Assembly (NCBI GenBank): GCA_026260175.1 | Contig: JAKCWW010000971.1 | Span: 18,696 to 82,695, forward strand | From: Reticulitermes lucifugus | Lineage: Eukaryota > Arthropoda > Insecta > Blattodea > Rhinotermitidae | Length of the DNA: 64,000 nucleotides | Direction of reading: 5' to 3' | Shown here: in pieces, positions 37,601 through 53,764 of the stretch | Position numbering within the stretch: position 1 is the first letter of the stretch | Layout: every line of letters begins with the position of its first letter | Notes under the pieces: model-generated | What the model was told of the DNA's origin: nothing | Seen by the model: the letters and a program-made list of their open reading frames with translations, nothing else | The model's database searches: none | Program-made: the position numbers and the translations under genes

Positions 37601-39648
37601 GGCACAAATGCAGACACCTCCAAATATATAGTTGATCAACAGTATCTGCAGCCAAACTGTTCTCCTTTACAAGAAATCCAATCACAGCATGGTGGCAAAA
37701 CAAAATGTCACTGACAGCTACCCTGTTAATGGTTTGTGTGTATATTTTGGTGCCCGTATGCTGGACCTGTATTTCAGATTGGAGATACAAGATGACTGCC
37801 TATCAGTCATATAATTGTTAACATACAATATCACTCTAATGTGTGTAATAATTGCCACTCACAATTCTTGATGAAACCCTCACAACTAACTCCTTGAAGC
37901 AGCCTTTGTTAACACATTAATCATCACTCAGTCAGTAACATTTAACACAAGAATTACAAATAATAGGCACACAAACTGGTAAAGAACATACACATCCCAA
38001 CTCCAAACTGGGATTTTGCACAACTTTGTTTCAAAATTTACCACACACATAAGACTTCCATTTCTTTTTTAAGAATTGACTAGACACCTCCACACTTCTA
38101 GGATGGCAGGTAAGGGGGACTACTGCAATTGGATATTGGTTTTTAAAGTTTTATGACGGTTTTCATTTCTACGAATTTTAACAAGTTCACATATTTGCTT
38201 CTTCTTCTCCTAAAAACTAGCTGCCAGCTAAGAGACAAAAATGACGTGACCTTTTGGAATTAAATATTTTCATGTGTTGCTGGATTTTCAAAACCAATGC
38301 CAAGTGAGTATTCTAATGAATACACACATGCAAAGTTGTATTAAGACAGAGCAAACCAAACTTCATCAAAGGAACTTCGTCACCAAATGGCTGATTACAG
38401 AATGTTTTGTGGACGTAGCAGGCATGCATTTTCCCATTCTTTTCCAGAAGCAGTGAGAAATTCAGAGACAATGAACAAAAATAAGTATGTATTACCATCA
38501 TCACTATCTGCTGTCTTCTTTCTGAAGGTCTGCAGGATCTTATCTCCATAGCTGTTCAAGCTGAACCTCTCCAAGAGAGAGAAGTCATCAAGTGTAAACT
38601 TCTCTGTCTGTTCCAGAGGTCCCAGTATTCTCCCATTAGTAACAATGGCCCTGCCACCTTCAGGAACATTCAGCACGTGTCTGCAGTACAGCTGCTGGAC
38701 TTTCAATGTTTCAATACTGACTTGAATCAGAATTTCAGATAATTCTGTCAAATCCACTCCCTATAATGAAAGTTTGACTTTTGTAAAAGTTGCTTCAGTA
38801 TCAATGTGTGGCAATACCATGAACTCGCTTAATTATGAGGTACATTTATTGTTCATATAAATGTTATAGACAAGATCTACAGCAGGATCTGGTAAATAAG
38901 TACATTGTGGTACAGATATACCATATGCACAAACAGAAATAGGATTTACTGACCATAACAAATAAAGAGGTGAAGAAAAAGACAACTGCGAAGACCAAGG
39001 ACTAGGGAGAGCAATAAAAAGGACTATATGCAAAACAGAGTAGGAATTGATATAAGAGGATGACTTACGGGCTGAAAAAAAAAGAATGGAGGAGGACTGT
39101 CACCATTAGACTGACCATGTGGATGGAAATTACCACATACAAGTGTTTTAAGCGTGGTATTTAACAATTCTGTCAACTGCTGTGTAAAGAGGCACTTCGA
39201 CACGGGATCTACCCGTAATGAGAGGTTACACAAAATCACTCATTGCTTCTTAATAATAAAAGTGATATTTCATAAAAGAAGTATCACAGCAAGTGTAAGA
39301 TATTTCTCACAAAGTCCAATCTAGTCCACAAATTTGTCAGCATGTGCAAATGTGTCAGATGCAAGGAAAGAAACTGAGATGACACTTACTGGAACTGAGA
39401 TGCTACTCAGATCCTTCTGTCCACTGTTGATTGCTTCAACAACACTGTCATCCAACAGAATTGTATTTATGATCTGGACAGCATGACTTGGCTGTAGGAC
39501 TCTTGGTGCAGCCAAAACAAGTCTATCCAACTGCTGAAATTGTCCCACTGAAGATGGATTCAGCAGAACACCTACTCGGATACTACCACTGGAACGCTGT
39601 CAACAATGAATCAACTACAATATCTTTATGATGTAATATGCTCACACA

Positions 39649-39687
<39 letters not shown>

Positions 39688-42600
39688 TTTAACCAACGAA
39701 TGCACAAACATAAACTACTTTATAGTTTTTATTGGTATTGATGTATTCCCCTACACGTGTTTTGGTCCGTAGACCATCTTCAGGAGGGTAACAAGCTACT
39801 ACACTTCACATCACATGTTAAAAGGGCCCGAAGAACACATTGTCTCAGTAGTAAGTTATAAAACATTTGAATTAGTAAAATATGTAAAACTGTAAGACTT
39901 ATAATTTTATCATATAAGTTGAAGTCAAGATTTAAAATATCAGCGTTAGTCACTTGATGCACAGAATCATGGTATTTTATTTGTTGTTGATCATAAGCGT
40001 GTTGTTTCACGTGCTGTTCTGTGGAGTGGTATAAGCTGAATTATAAGTTTTACAGTTTTACATATTTTACTAATTCAAATGTTTTATAACTTACTACTGA
40101 GACAAGTGTGCTCTTCGGGCCCTTTTAACATGTGATGTGAAGTGTAGTAGCTTGTTACCCTCCTGAAGATGGTCTACGGACCAAAACACGTGTAGGGGAA
40201 TACATCAATACCAATAAAAACTATAAAGTAGTTTATGTTTGTGCATTTGTTGGTTAAACTGAATAGTGAATGAAAATGCATGGTGAAAGCAATACAAAAT
40301 ACTCATACAACTTCATTAATTTATGCAAATAAACTGAATCTCACTAAATCCTTGTTCATTGTGGTACACCAGGAAATAAGTCCAATTCTAAAGTAGTGTA
40401 TTTACCTACATGAAAGCCAAGGATTTCTCCTTTTGTCAGCGTTAAAACTTAAAGTTCACTTAAAATGTTAGTGCAAAATATACACAAATGTCGTCAAGAA
40501 TTGTGATGTTTTAGCTGGTTATGTTATGACACTGTGTATGCTACCATTTACATCATGCTGTCAGAGACAGACAGACAGAAATACTTTCCATGAACAGGAG
40601 AAATAAGCTACAATGAATTTGCCTTAAATACCACCAAAGCTATGAATTGAAAAGGTATAATTGTCAGAGTAATGAAGATATGAAAGGTAAAGAGTGAGAC
40701 CAAGTGGAGAAACTCAACAATGGCTAGGACAAGACTCAGAAAGACAAACTAGCTGAACAAATGTATTGTACAACATGTTTTCAAATACTTACCATGCCAT
40801 CTTTCCCTGGCATCTTAATGCAGAAGTTTATTAGGTTCAGAGTAGTGTTTAATCCAGGGAATTACAGCACATAGCCACAAGCATGTGTTATGTAGTTCTA
40901 TTTAAAAAGTTTCTTATAATAATTACCCGTAACCCCTTCAAAGTCAAACTGATCTATTTACTCCATATCATTTACATTAAAGATTAACAACATACCATCT
41001 GATCTAAGGCATGTGCTAATAGCTGTCTTCCAGCAGCTGTTCCAAGGTCTGTCACAATCCAATGAGTAACAATGTGTGGTGTCGTCACAGTCGTATCCAC
41101 ATTCTGCTTCTTCACAAAGTACTCGACACCTCGACTGATAATGGTTGCAGTCTTGTCGCGAGGTGAAAGACCAGAGAATGCTTCCAATGTAAGAGGTATT
41201 CCCTCTGCAAGAGGAGAGCCTGTCATATCCAGATAATGGTTCTTGTCCTGATTCAGAATACGGTCATTGAGTCTGTAACAGTACAGTGACAACTAACATT
41301 AAACTTTTATCAGCCATGCACTGCATTACTATAACAACACAAGTGCAAAGTAAAGTTGGTCAAGTATTAAATTCTTCCAAAACTAATACCATTATTCCAG
41401 TACAATACAGCAGCTAGCACCATAGCATTGGGACATTCAAAATCCCCTACTACCACACAAATAACTGATCTTTCTGCATGGTGCTACATGCCAGTGCAGA
41501 CTAGGGCCTATCATGCTTTGAGTTGCTGGATCTTGTTTGAGGACTTTTGGTAGATTCCTTGGACAAGGAATTGTTCCACTGCAAGGCTTCTACTTTACAC
41601 ATCACAAAAACAGAAAACATGCAGACACACCTCCATACCCCAACTTGGATTCAAAAATATAATCCCACTGCTCAAGCACTAGTAGGCACTATACACAGTA
41701 CACTGCATGGACACTGTAATCAGCCAATAAACTGTTACACCCTAGTTAAAACCTAGAAATTGACCACCATAACAATCCGACATACACAGGACAAAAGTTA
41801 TGTAATTTCCTCCATTTCCCACTTATGTTATTCTGGTCTACATATTGTCAGGAGCCAGGATAGTGTAGCTGGTATAGTCACTAGGCTATGTGCTGGACAA
41901 TTCAGGGTTTGATTCCCCGCAGAAGCAAGGTATCTTCTCTTCCCCAAAACATCAAGCCTTGCTCTGGAGACCACCTAGCCCCCCAGTCAATGAGTACTCG
42001 ATGTTCTTTCACCAGAGATTAAGTGGCCAAGGCATGAAGTAGCTATACTTCTTCACACCCTATATGCCTTCATATTGTGCACAGGGACAACTTTATTTTT
42101 TTATCTATGTATGTCTCTCAGCATTTTGTTTTCAAATACATACTTTAAATACTTTTGTTTATGTATGTTTTACTTAACAATGCTGGATTATTAATAAATA
42201 ATTGATTGGGAATGATGTGGCAAGATCTGGTCGTGACCTAATTTGAGGTACTATTCTGGCACCGGCCTGACGGGCATGAGGAAAACCCATGAAAAAAACG
42301 TTCAGGTTATCTGGTCTCTGGGCAAGGATTCAAACCTCAAACTCCTGATTACAAAACAGGGGTGCCACTCACTCAACAATGGCCACACATGTCTTTGTTG
42401 TGACGAAATACATTCACCATGCATGTACAACACGTGACAATGTAATCTAGTCTCCTTTCAAAATAAATGTCATCACCAGAATCACAAATGATGGATGATA
42501 TGAAAACCCCAATACCAAGACAACAGTTTGTGCTGGTGACCAAGAATGGATGAACCATAAAATCAAGACAGCATACTGCCATGTGTGGTCAAGTCACATT

Positions 42601-45600
42601 CACATCCACAGAGGTATTAGGTACAAAGCTGGGAATTTATTGTAAAAACAGTGACTTGTAACTAAACCTCGCCATACCCACTTAGCATAGCAAATTAGAG
42701 CGCATCACAATAAGTCAGCATATATCAAAGATAAAGTCAACCTTCTGCAGGTATAATCATGGCTACAATTTTCTTAGGAACTTCTAGGGTGATCCAGACT
42801 GCTTTCCTACCATGTGGAACAATGGTGACTGCTCACTATTAACCTCCCTACCGAAGCAACAAAAGTGCGGAACAATTTACCTGGGCATGACATTAGGCTG
42901 GTTCATTATGTAATCTAATGCACTATCTCCATCCGTAAAATCCCCTTTGTAAACCGCCTTCTGAAATACTGGTGTCTGGTTCATGATCTCTGACAGTACA
43001 GCTTCTTCAAAGTCTTCAGCATTTAGATGTTTCTCTGAAATAGGTATACCATTCAGCAATGCCTGTAACAGGAAAATCACATTCTGCATCACTATTAACC
43101 ATCATACCACGTGTACCTGACACCACTTTCATAACTCAAAAGTAGGAGGGAGTGAGACATTATGCAGTTCTTTATTTCCAGCAGGTTCTATGTGCTACAC
43201 AGCAAATACAATCACACATCTGGGACATCATTTCTTGACTACATACTTGTTTTTTTAGCCTACTTTCCTTCCTTAAAAGGAATAAAGCAGACTTTGAGAT
43301 CATCATGCTGCCCGTCTGTGTCCATTTGTGTCATTCCGTCCACAGGCAACACGATTTCAATTCCTGAAATTCCTCACTGATTTTCAAGACACTTGGTATG
43401 AATGTTTTTTGACAGTGGAGGACAGTACAACACCACACTTTGTACTTTCCTACAATCAGTAATAACATGGAGAACACAGAACCTTGAGAGGAGGAAGCAA
43501 GTACACCAGTTACTGTACAGTCCTTACATGATGCAAGGCAATAGGTATGTGGAACATGAACAACCAGCTGGCAGACATACATTTTGTTTAGCTTTCAGTA
43601 ACTAATAAACCACTGGAACAGGGCATGTGAAATTTGGTATACAGCTAGAACATAAGCACACCTATAATTACATATGAAAAACTGTTTGTAGAAAGTCAAC
43701 AATTACAAACATAGTAACAATGTTGAGGTTATATATGACATACTTAATATATACAAAATCTATAATGAAATAACTAGTGCTTCACAGATATAAAACAACA
43801 ATGACAATAACAACTCCAACAATGACAACAAAAGGTATGTAGAACTATAAATGTATTCAATAGGGTAGTTCTAGTTGGAACTGCTTGTTTCAGCTCCTTC
43901 TATAGAAAATTTGTTTCTTCCTGCAATTAATGGAGTTCTCATGACATTTCCAGCTCTGTGGTTTGTCACTTTCCCATTCTAAAACAACCCCAAAAACATA
44001 TACCAGTGCTGAAAAACACACCCATTCACTTTTTTTTTGGTGTTTCACGATTGCCCTTTCCTCCCCCTCGACAAAAGGCAAGAAAGCCATGTTGATCAAT
44101 TGTAAAACTTCCCCTCAACAAAAGACAAGAAAGCCATGTTTATCAATTCTAAAAGCAACTCTTTACAGCTTTCCAGTTTAGTGGCCTTATGGAAGGACTG
44201 TCATAATACATTCCCTAAAGTAACTTCTATTTACTCTGGAACAGTACCTGTTGACCACAGAATGTCAGACACACTGTGCAAAACTTACATATCAGTAAAA
44301 TCGCTCAAAGGGGCAAACTTTAAATGAGTGCTTGTGAAATCAGAACACACCATGCCAAAATTTGGAGAATGACTTTAAGTGGTTAAAAAAAATAGTACAG
44401 TGAAACTCGCTTAAGACATCCCCGGTTAAGATGTTTTCCCGCCTAAGACGTCAGGATAAAAAAGCACCAAAATTCTCCCATTTGATTAACATTACATGTT
44501 GCACTTTTAATACGTCTCCACATAAGAAACTTTCCCGCCTAAGAAGTAACGAAAGTTGATGATGAAACAATTTTTTTACCTGTTTAATATATTTTCTGTA
44601 TCAAAATCTTAAACAATTTCCACGAGTTTCCATTCATTCTGTTTCCAAAATGCCTGGTCAGTTCATATAAGTTAATCTCCAAGGTCATTTCTGCAAGTTT
44701 CACACAGCAGAACGATGCAACCTCATGGCGCGAGGGTGTTGTATCTCTCCCGCGATGCAGACTGCAATCAGTCCCCACTACTTGGTCTCTGTCGCTCTTC
44801 CATCACGACGACCAAAAGAGTGTACTGGGGGGCCGGACGCCCATCCTAGCTGTTCTGTAACCTGCACGAGCCTGCATTTGGCAACACTGGCATGTGGAAG
44901 CTGACTTGCCACTTCAACTGGCCTGGTACTAGGAGGAAACTCAGGCAGCCAATAACATTTGAAGAAGTTTAGGCACACTAGCCGATGCCATCTGGTGTTC
45001 CACCTTGCTGGCATGGAGTTCTACATGAGGCATGGAAGCCATGTGGAGGTGGAAGCCACCCTGCCGGTGGGACAGCAGTCTGACGCCAGATGCGTGGGTG
45101 CTCGCATACAACTTGTTTAAACGTAATTTATCGGCGGTAACATAAATGCATCGTGGTGTAGCGTAATTGTGAAAAATTTGTGGCGACAGTGTGCAGATAG
45201 GTTACAACAGCAATTCCACCAAAAAAAAAAATATATATATATCAAGACACTGCAGAGTTAGTGAAAGTCACTGGAACTACTGACCACCCCTTACGGACTT
45301 GGAAAAGTATGAACATTTTCTGTGAAGCAACATAGATGTCCCAGAGCACGTAGTTCAAAGCCTATGGAATCCGAAGATGTATACTGCAACTGTTTTTGAA
45401 AAAAGAGCAAGACAACCCACACATGACAAATATTTCAAGGAAAAGTAAATACCTGGAATGAAATATGAACTTGTGAATGAGAAGTCAGTGACAGTATAGT
45501 TAAAGATGTAAATAAAACTGTGAATGAAAGGTTACAGACAAAATGGTTACATGGTCAGATACAGGTGAGACTGTGTTAAGAGAGCTGCAAATTATACAAA

Positions 45601-48600
45601 TTCAGCATACATATGTAATAAGATCACAAAAAAAAATAGAAAAAAAAAATAGAACTTTTCAGTCATACCCTTTTAAGATACTTCATGCTTAAAAAGTCAG
45701 ATTTTCTTTGAATTTTCAAAAACATCTTAAGAGAGTTTCACTGTATATTTCTTTACCAAGAACAAGAGAAGGGGGCAACCATCCAAAATGGAATATTACA
45801 CATGTAAACACAGTGTTACAAAGGTAGCTACAAAGAAGTAAATATAAATTTTGTGTACATAAAACATACAATCTACAAATATATACATTATTATTTATTA
45901 AATACACATAAGAAATGTAAGTCATAAATAAGAGATAAAAGTACAGTTAAAGTTCTTGCACTAGAATTTGGAATTGATGTTATAGGACATCTAAACTGCA
46001 AAACATTATAAACACAGTCTGAACATAATAAGAAGAACAGACAAAAACATGGCCAATACAAATGAGACAGAAAGTTAAACATGATACGAACATTTCGGCA
46101 AGTGTCTGATGTAAGGCAACCACATAAAATGAGGAATTACACTCTTCTACAAAGGCAAAAATATAGATGCCTGGTGTACTTCAAGCAATGAAAATAAGGG
46201 AGCCTGACAAAGGGGACAGGTAAATTGCAGATAAAGAAGCAACCAATAAATGATCTAGTGACCAATATTCATGTTTTATCTTTTGGGTTTCAATAAAATG
46301 TGTCAGTGGAAACAGCTGCCATTGTTTTGGAGGAACACACAAAGGACACAGAAGGGTCTTCTGCCCTAAGCATGGATGAAGTATGTTCCTTCAAAACAAT
46401 GGAAACATTTGGCATTGAAGCCCAAATATGAGTTGCTGTAAAAACACAGAATCTTACAAGTTCTAGTGACTTGACATTCATGCAACAGATTATAAAAAAA
46501 TGGAATATTTTATTACACTGCTTACAAAGTTTTATAAAATGATGTTAACACAGCTGTGAAATTCCAGGCTTTATGTCAATGTGCAAATGTGCCCTACTTT
46601 TAAAATTACTGTACCTGTGGTATTTTTCTAAAGCCTGATCGCTCTACAAAATCACAGGCCAACCTTCGCCCTGTATCATATTCTGAGTCCTCTCCAAATA
46701 TCTCCTCCACATCTGCCGAGCGATATTTGGTGCGTAGCAATGAAATCACATCATCCACTACCACATCTCGATCTTCTATTATTGTAGCATACACCTGCAC
46801 CAAAATAATCCTCAATCAAGGACTTCACTGGCCTTACTTGTGAATATTATATACACAAGTCTTCACAAATTTATTTGTAATATTACGATAGACACCCTGT
46901 TTAAACAAAATACAGTTTTATGTAATGTCTCATGATAGTTTACATTATTCTAACAATTTATACAATACTGATTTTGTCTGTCACTAACTCTTTCAAATGC
47001 AAAAAAACAACTGCATCAGTAAGTTGTACGTTATGTCAGCATTTGGTCCTTCCTGTATACTTTTTACATGAAATCTCAAATTACTAACACTGTCCCTGAA
47101 CCTCTAAACCCACTACTGTCAGTTAATAACCACTTGGTCCCAAAAGTAAAAGCAATCTTCATTGAAGGCAGTCAATAGAAGACATAAATGAGGACATGAA
47201 GATACCACTTAAGGTCACACTTAAGGCCTGCAGGAATGTTTCCAGCAGTGGTACAGTCACTGGCAGAAATGTGATGGCGAAAAGAAATTACTTCAAAGAC
47301 GGTGAGCAACTAAACCCACCATGACAGGTACGCTCACAGACAGAAGTTCACAAACTTTTAGACTCCACCATATGTTTCTCCTAATATCTGACCAAACATT
47401 TAATGTGTAACATGTACTTCTGTACAGCATAATGGAAAGAATTACTATCCAAGGTTTTAATACAAGCAATCCCCATTGGCATACATATTACAAGAATATA
47501 TTTATTCTTATTAGTTCGACAGTCAGAACACTTTCATTTTTAAATACATCTTTGGCAAAATATGTATTTAAAAATGGGTAACAACCTCTTGGATGAGCAT
47601 ACTACCCCCATCTTCAGCAATGAAGTGTACCAACACACTGCCCTACAGATAAAGGCAGTAGTTTCTTCAGACATGTTAGTACCAACCTGCCAGACTACAT
47701 GATGTCACATGATGCATAACCCAGATGACCACTATATGAATTTTCACTGCCATGCAAGCTTCAGATCTTATAAAAACAAATATTCCTTTCATGTTTTCAC
47801 CCCTGACAAGTAATACATTCATCAACTTACATCAGTAATGAAGGCAAGACCACTGTACGCATCCTTAACATCTGAAACATAGTTGAAAGCATTAAGCAAG
47901 GCAACACCAGCATCCATATTACCAATGACAGACTGATCAGGATTCACAGCAAACACAAGCCCCATTCTCAAAGGAGCAGCATGAACATAGAATGACTCTG
48001 CCAGCTTCAGTAAAGGCTTGGCTTCCTTCTTTGCTGGATTGGCAAGGATCACCTGAAAACAATGCAAACTTGTAATTCTATAAGAAGAAACTGCTGGCAA
48101 AATTCAGTCAACTAAACTACACAACTCAAATATGCACAGTTCCATTAACGTCTATTGGCTGTGCATCACATAATTATAACTGCATATGCACATGATGTTA
48201 AGCTAAAATTTGTCCACCAATTCCCCCAGCAGCACAGGACTTCACTACCCTATTTCCACATGATAAATATTAACAGTATACTCTTGATTATGCAGGCTAA
48301 AGAAGGGCCAAGAAACACTGCTCATTCAAGTGCTGAAACCATAATATTCTAAATTATGAATAGACTTGTATCACAGTACAGTGCAGTTACCAACCTCCTA
48401 TAATGAGCACAAACTCCAACAACAACCAATATATTTACCCTTCACTGCTAGCGTTTAAATATGTAAAATTATAGTCTTGAAACGTGGAGTAATTGCAAAT
48501 TTTATGCACAACTAATGGGCACAAATTTCTGAGTAAAAGGGTGCACAAATTATGTATGTAATTATGGAGTATTTCCACATATCAAAGTGTTTTTCCTTCT

Positions 48601-51600
48601 ATTTTTACACACATTAATTTTTAGATGTAGCATTGAGGTTGGAAATGGGACAGTGAAAAAAATGTAGTTATAAAGGAAATATTTTATTCAGTTACCAATA
48701 TTAATACCACAAAAATACACTATTTTATTTATGGATCTAAGTGCTAAATGAGGTTCTATTAACAACCTTTTTAAAACTAGCCCCTGAAATAAAATGCCAG
48801 GCAAAGTATTCTTTATCAATATTATCCACTGACATTTCCACCTGGATGAATCACCTTATAATCAAGCATCTCCATGGCCTGGTCTTATGACTAAGTCCTT
48901 GATGAAAGTGATAGGCTCAGCAAGCCAAGAAGGGACACAAAATCGCTTTCAAAAATAGAGAAGGCCCTGAAAAAGATATACTTAACTAAATAACTTTTGA
49001 GAACCTAGGAGTCACTCACCTAACCAAGATATTTCCAATCTTCTACGGTACCCCAAGGTTCATAATCACACACAAAAGAACCCAACACTGGCCCCTCGTC
49101 TCACACACATGAACCCAGTCCAAATTTCCACCATCCCATTTCATCCTCCCAGCTATGCCTAGGTTTTCCAATGGGGTTCCTCCCATCAGATTTTATGATC
49201 AAAATTCTTGACATATTTCTGATCCCTCCCATGTGAATTACATGCCTCATGCATCTCATCCCTCTGATTTGGTCAACCTCATATTATCAGGTAAGACAAC
49301 AACATACAAAACTCCTTACTGCACAGTCTATTCCAATCTCCTGTAACTTCCCCCCCCCCTTCCCCTTATCCTGTTCTTGGAAGAGATCAGACTGATTTCA
49401 ATCCAATAACTTTTTCAAGACTATTCTTGACAGCAAATTGACTATGAAGATATTACATATTACCTGAGAACAGACACAATATTAACCTTCAACGCACAAA
49501 CATGACAACGCTGTCCCATTAACTGTACATCCTTTTCATCTGAGAGGGAAAATATTGCCCTGCAGTGGGCATTTGTACTGAACAGTACTCTGCCTGCAGC
49601 AGAAACCTGGGATTTAAAAGGCCATACTCTAAAGGTTAATCAACTACCATGTCATGAAGGCAAAGATGTTTCCCTAGTATTCAACAGAAGTGAAAGCATT
49701 CAGCAAACTGCTCCTCCTCTGGACAACAAATGGCAAAACTCACCAGGTTGTACAGGTTCCGCCTAACACTGCGCAGCATCCCAGGGAAAGTCGGACGAAG
49801 CAACTCCATAAGAGAGTCAGACCAGCGTCTATATTGTTTGTCGTGTTCAATGTCATTCACCCACATCACAGCTGAGTCACGAATATCAATGGCATATTCC
49901 GAATTTGATGATGAACCAGAACCAGAGATGTCAAGCTCCAACAGTGAGCTCATACGTGAGTGGGAAATTCCTGTGAAATGCACATGAAAATCACACAATT
50001 GATGAACACGACTGTACATTATCATGTCATACTATGAGGTCACTACTCAGTTAACTTGTACTAATAAACTAACATTAAAATTGTGGCTGCCACAAAACAT
50101 AATGCTTGTGCTGACATTCTAACAATAGTAAGTCACTTACAGCCCACTGTCCTTTCTGAAAGGAAGAAAGAAGGCTTACAAGATCACCCCCAGCCCCACA
50201 CATTTCAATTTTCAAAACAACTGACCACTTAATCAATCATAACAACACCATGGCATGTGTACATATTTGTAATGTGGGAGCAACACCAGTGTCATTTAAC
50301 ACAGGATTCTGATATTAGGCATGGTAACAGGTTTTCAAAAAATGTACAACTTTTGTTACAGTAACTTCTTGGTAGAGTGAAATATAATATAGCGACCATG
50401 CAAATATTTCCAACTGGTTTTCAGTCTGATAATGATAATCAATGGACCACTTCAACTAATAGCACGAAATTGGTACAAACAGTTTAAAAATATCCCTTTG
50501 CCAATCAAGGTTTCTAGCCAGCTATTTTTGAGTTGAATCTGGTAACCAATAAATTTATGACCAAGAAATACAGCATACTAAGTGGCACAAATAAAACAAA
50601 GGTGTAATACACAGTATGTAAGTCTTCTCATTGCAAACTGGTAAGCAATACAGACAACAAATTGCACAATCATACCATACCCAGAGGAGGGGTGGAGAGG
50701 AAGGTTTTATGGAACCTGCAACTCAGGTCTTTTGAGTGAGTGACAACCCACACTTCCATAAACTTACATTATCTGGCAAACCACAGTCATTACAAAGAAC
50801 AGTTCAGGCAAAACACCTACCTATCTTGTGAAGTCCCTCCATGACCCTAAGCTCTTGCCGAACAACCTCAAGGAGAGAGATGACATCCACAACATCCAAA
50901 TCAAAAAACATGCCATTCACAAACAGAGCTGTATCAGTTGGCTGCAGGTTTAGAGATGATGAAAACAACTCCTGGTTTCTCTTTATCTCTTGCTTCAGTT
51001 CATCCTTCACCACAGTCCGCACAAGGGATCTTGCCTAGTCAGCAAACATTATTGCTAGTTTCACTCTCAATATATAAGCAACTTATATCTGACTAATAAA
51101 TAACAACAAAAGCATCAGAACACAACTTCAAAGCATTTTAATAAAAACTATGCCCCTCTAGGTTATCACCAGGAGCATTTGCCCCATCAACAAGTTTATA
51201 CAGCCCAACAATAAAAAACCTTGCACGTGTCAAAATACTGATAAATTACATAAGTTAAAACATGTAACAAAATAATATGGGTTCCTCTTCCATTAATACA
51301 TCAACAGATTATATCAAAACTATGAGCATGTGATGATGCTGTGATCATCCTTACAAATTACATGCACATGCATTCAAAATTTTTAGTTGTGCAGGTGTTT
51401 TGTACAATTTTAGACTGTAAACTGTTCCAATACAGAAAGACAGCAGTTATGTAATGGTGGAACCAATCACAAAGAGATGTACATTACATTAATACATCTC
51501 TTCCTGATGGGTTCCAGTCAGCTATACCATCATGAATATGGAATTCCTTCTTGCACCTTCTACAGACTGCACAGTGAAGTGCCAAAAGCTCACTTTCTGA

Positions 51601-53719
51601 AGGTTTCAATAAATGTTTAAGAGGCACTGAGAAAAGAGTGCCTAACTATACATGAAACTTTGTATTACAGTAAACTGTGTGTCAATGCACAATTCCATAG
51701 TACAGATGAAGAAACTTTCCAGAGTAAAGGAAAAATGAGAAAGTAATATTTTTTAAGATTACCATCTCCTGGAATGTGACAACATCCAGTCTAGTGAAAT
51801 TTTACTGAAGTTTCAGAAGAATGTTGTGCCTCCATCTTCAAGGCATAGAGTGAAGATGGAAGCAGCAAATTCCTCTGAAACATTAGCAAATTTCTACCAG
51901 ACTACATGGCATAATATCCCAGAAAGTGATAATCACTCATGAACATCTCAAATTTCTGATGTTTTGTGGACTGGGAAATGAGTAAATGATGATGGATCAA
52001 CAGAATGTTCTCAAGTTTTTTTAAATGAATTTTCGTTACCTAGAATTCTTCAATGCCTGGTTTGATCACACACAATAGACAGAAGGAATGCACAGTTCCA
52101 TTAATTTATCCAAAACCTTGGCAGTAAAAGGAGATAAGTGGTCAGCTTCATGCAGCCAGTGAGCTGCACTGAAGAGTACTTGAATTAACATCCCTTTCAT
52201 GCTGGTCAGAAACATCACTACTGGTGAACTTACTAACCTGCAGGGGGAAGTTCTGAGCAATGTTGGTAAGGACCTTCAGTGCTTCTTCTTTAGGTGAACT
52301 CATAATTCTTTCAGCAGCTTGCAGGCTTAGTTCTTGCACTTGCCAAACCTTCAGTGGTGCCATTTCATTGCTTGACTCCAGAAGATGCAGTCGCAACTTA
52401 TCCAAGTTCTCTTTCTTGTCTGGATAAATGTATCTACAAAAGTACTATAGTATTATTAGGTTATGTGCCAATACTTGGAAAATTAGGAAGGTGGGTATGT
52501 TTAAATGTTACTTAGGCCTATAAATAAATAATGTGTACCCGATCAGAAATTAGTGCTGCAAAATAATTATGATATTGGGAAACCACAGACAATTTTTTAA
52601 ATATGTAGTAGAACCTGTTTATAAAAGTAACCCAATAAAATAAACATACTTCTGTTTAATATTAGTATCCACTTAACACAAGATACTTACTTCTTCATAA
52701 GCTTTTTCTCCTCCCCCACAATGTATACACCATGCATATACGTACTTACTAGACAGAAATCAAGTTGAGATCAATGGAAAATTTGCAATAATGAATCTCA
52801 CATTTGTTACACATAAGTCTACAGAAGTACACTCTCTATTCAAAACTTCCCAACAGGCATGAAAAAGTAAAGTTTGGAGGTTTGTTATAACGATGAGTTA
52901 GTTCATGAATATTTAGGAAATAATACTGCTTCTATTCCAGAAGCACTCATAAGGATTCCCTCACTAACTGAAGTAGTACCTGAAAACAGTCTCTCTGTAT
53001 TTAATTCTACAAATGATATTAACGAAAAATAATCTTAGGCCCAAGAAGTAAAGATGCTGACCATATCAACGGCGGAGTTCTTTTACAGTCTTGAAGGATA
53101 GTGTAGGCTCTGGAAAATGCTAAAATGAACAAGAAACATAATGCTTCAAGACTCAACTGGTAAACAGTTACCAACATTTTTGAGGCACTACATTCCTTTA
53201 TACAATCAGTAACCATTTACCAGTCAGCACAGTGTGCATCCCAGGTCTGTACCTGCGATACTACTGTGAGAACCCCTACCTCACAAGAACCACAACATTT
53301 CTAAATGGAGTTTTAAGACAAATCTAGCAACATTACTAAGAAATCAACTGCATTGTGTCATGCACCAATTTGTTTCCTAGTGACACCATAGTAGCAAATG
53401 CTACTGCAAACATATCTCAAATGAACATGTTATGCAGTTACTCAATGTGCTTAAAATTAAAAGGAGGCATATAAGGACAGAATTTACTGAATTAAGCCTC
53501 ATGACCTTCACAAAGATGTGAATTCAAGCAGTCATACTACCAGTGGTCTCAGAATAAATACAACGTAGGGAAACAGGAATGCCATCTCTTCCTTGTGACA
53601 TAATTCCCAGGCTAGTTTATATAATTATTACATGTCCTAAGAAATGTTCTGAAATCTCAGTGCCAGGTAACCTGTACACCTAATCCAACAAGACAGAAGA
53701 CGACACGTCACATAAGCAT

Positions 53720-53764
<45 letters not shown>

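Noticed and set aside
39024-39239. Minus-strand frame between UGGT exons 12 and 13
   Set aside because: Exons 12 and 13 join in phase without it, and it has no UGGT similarity.
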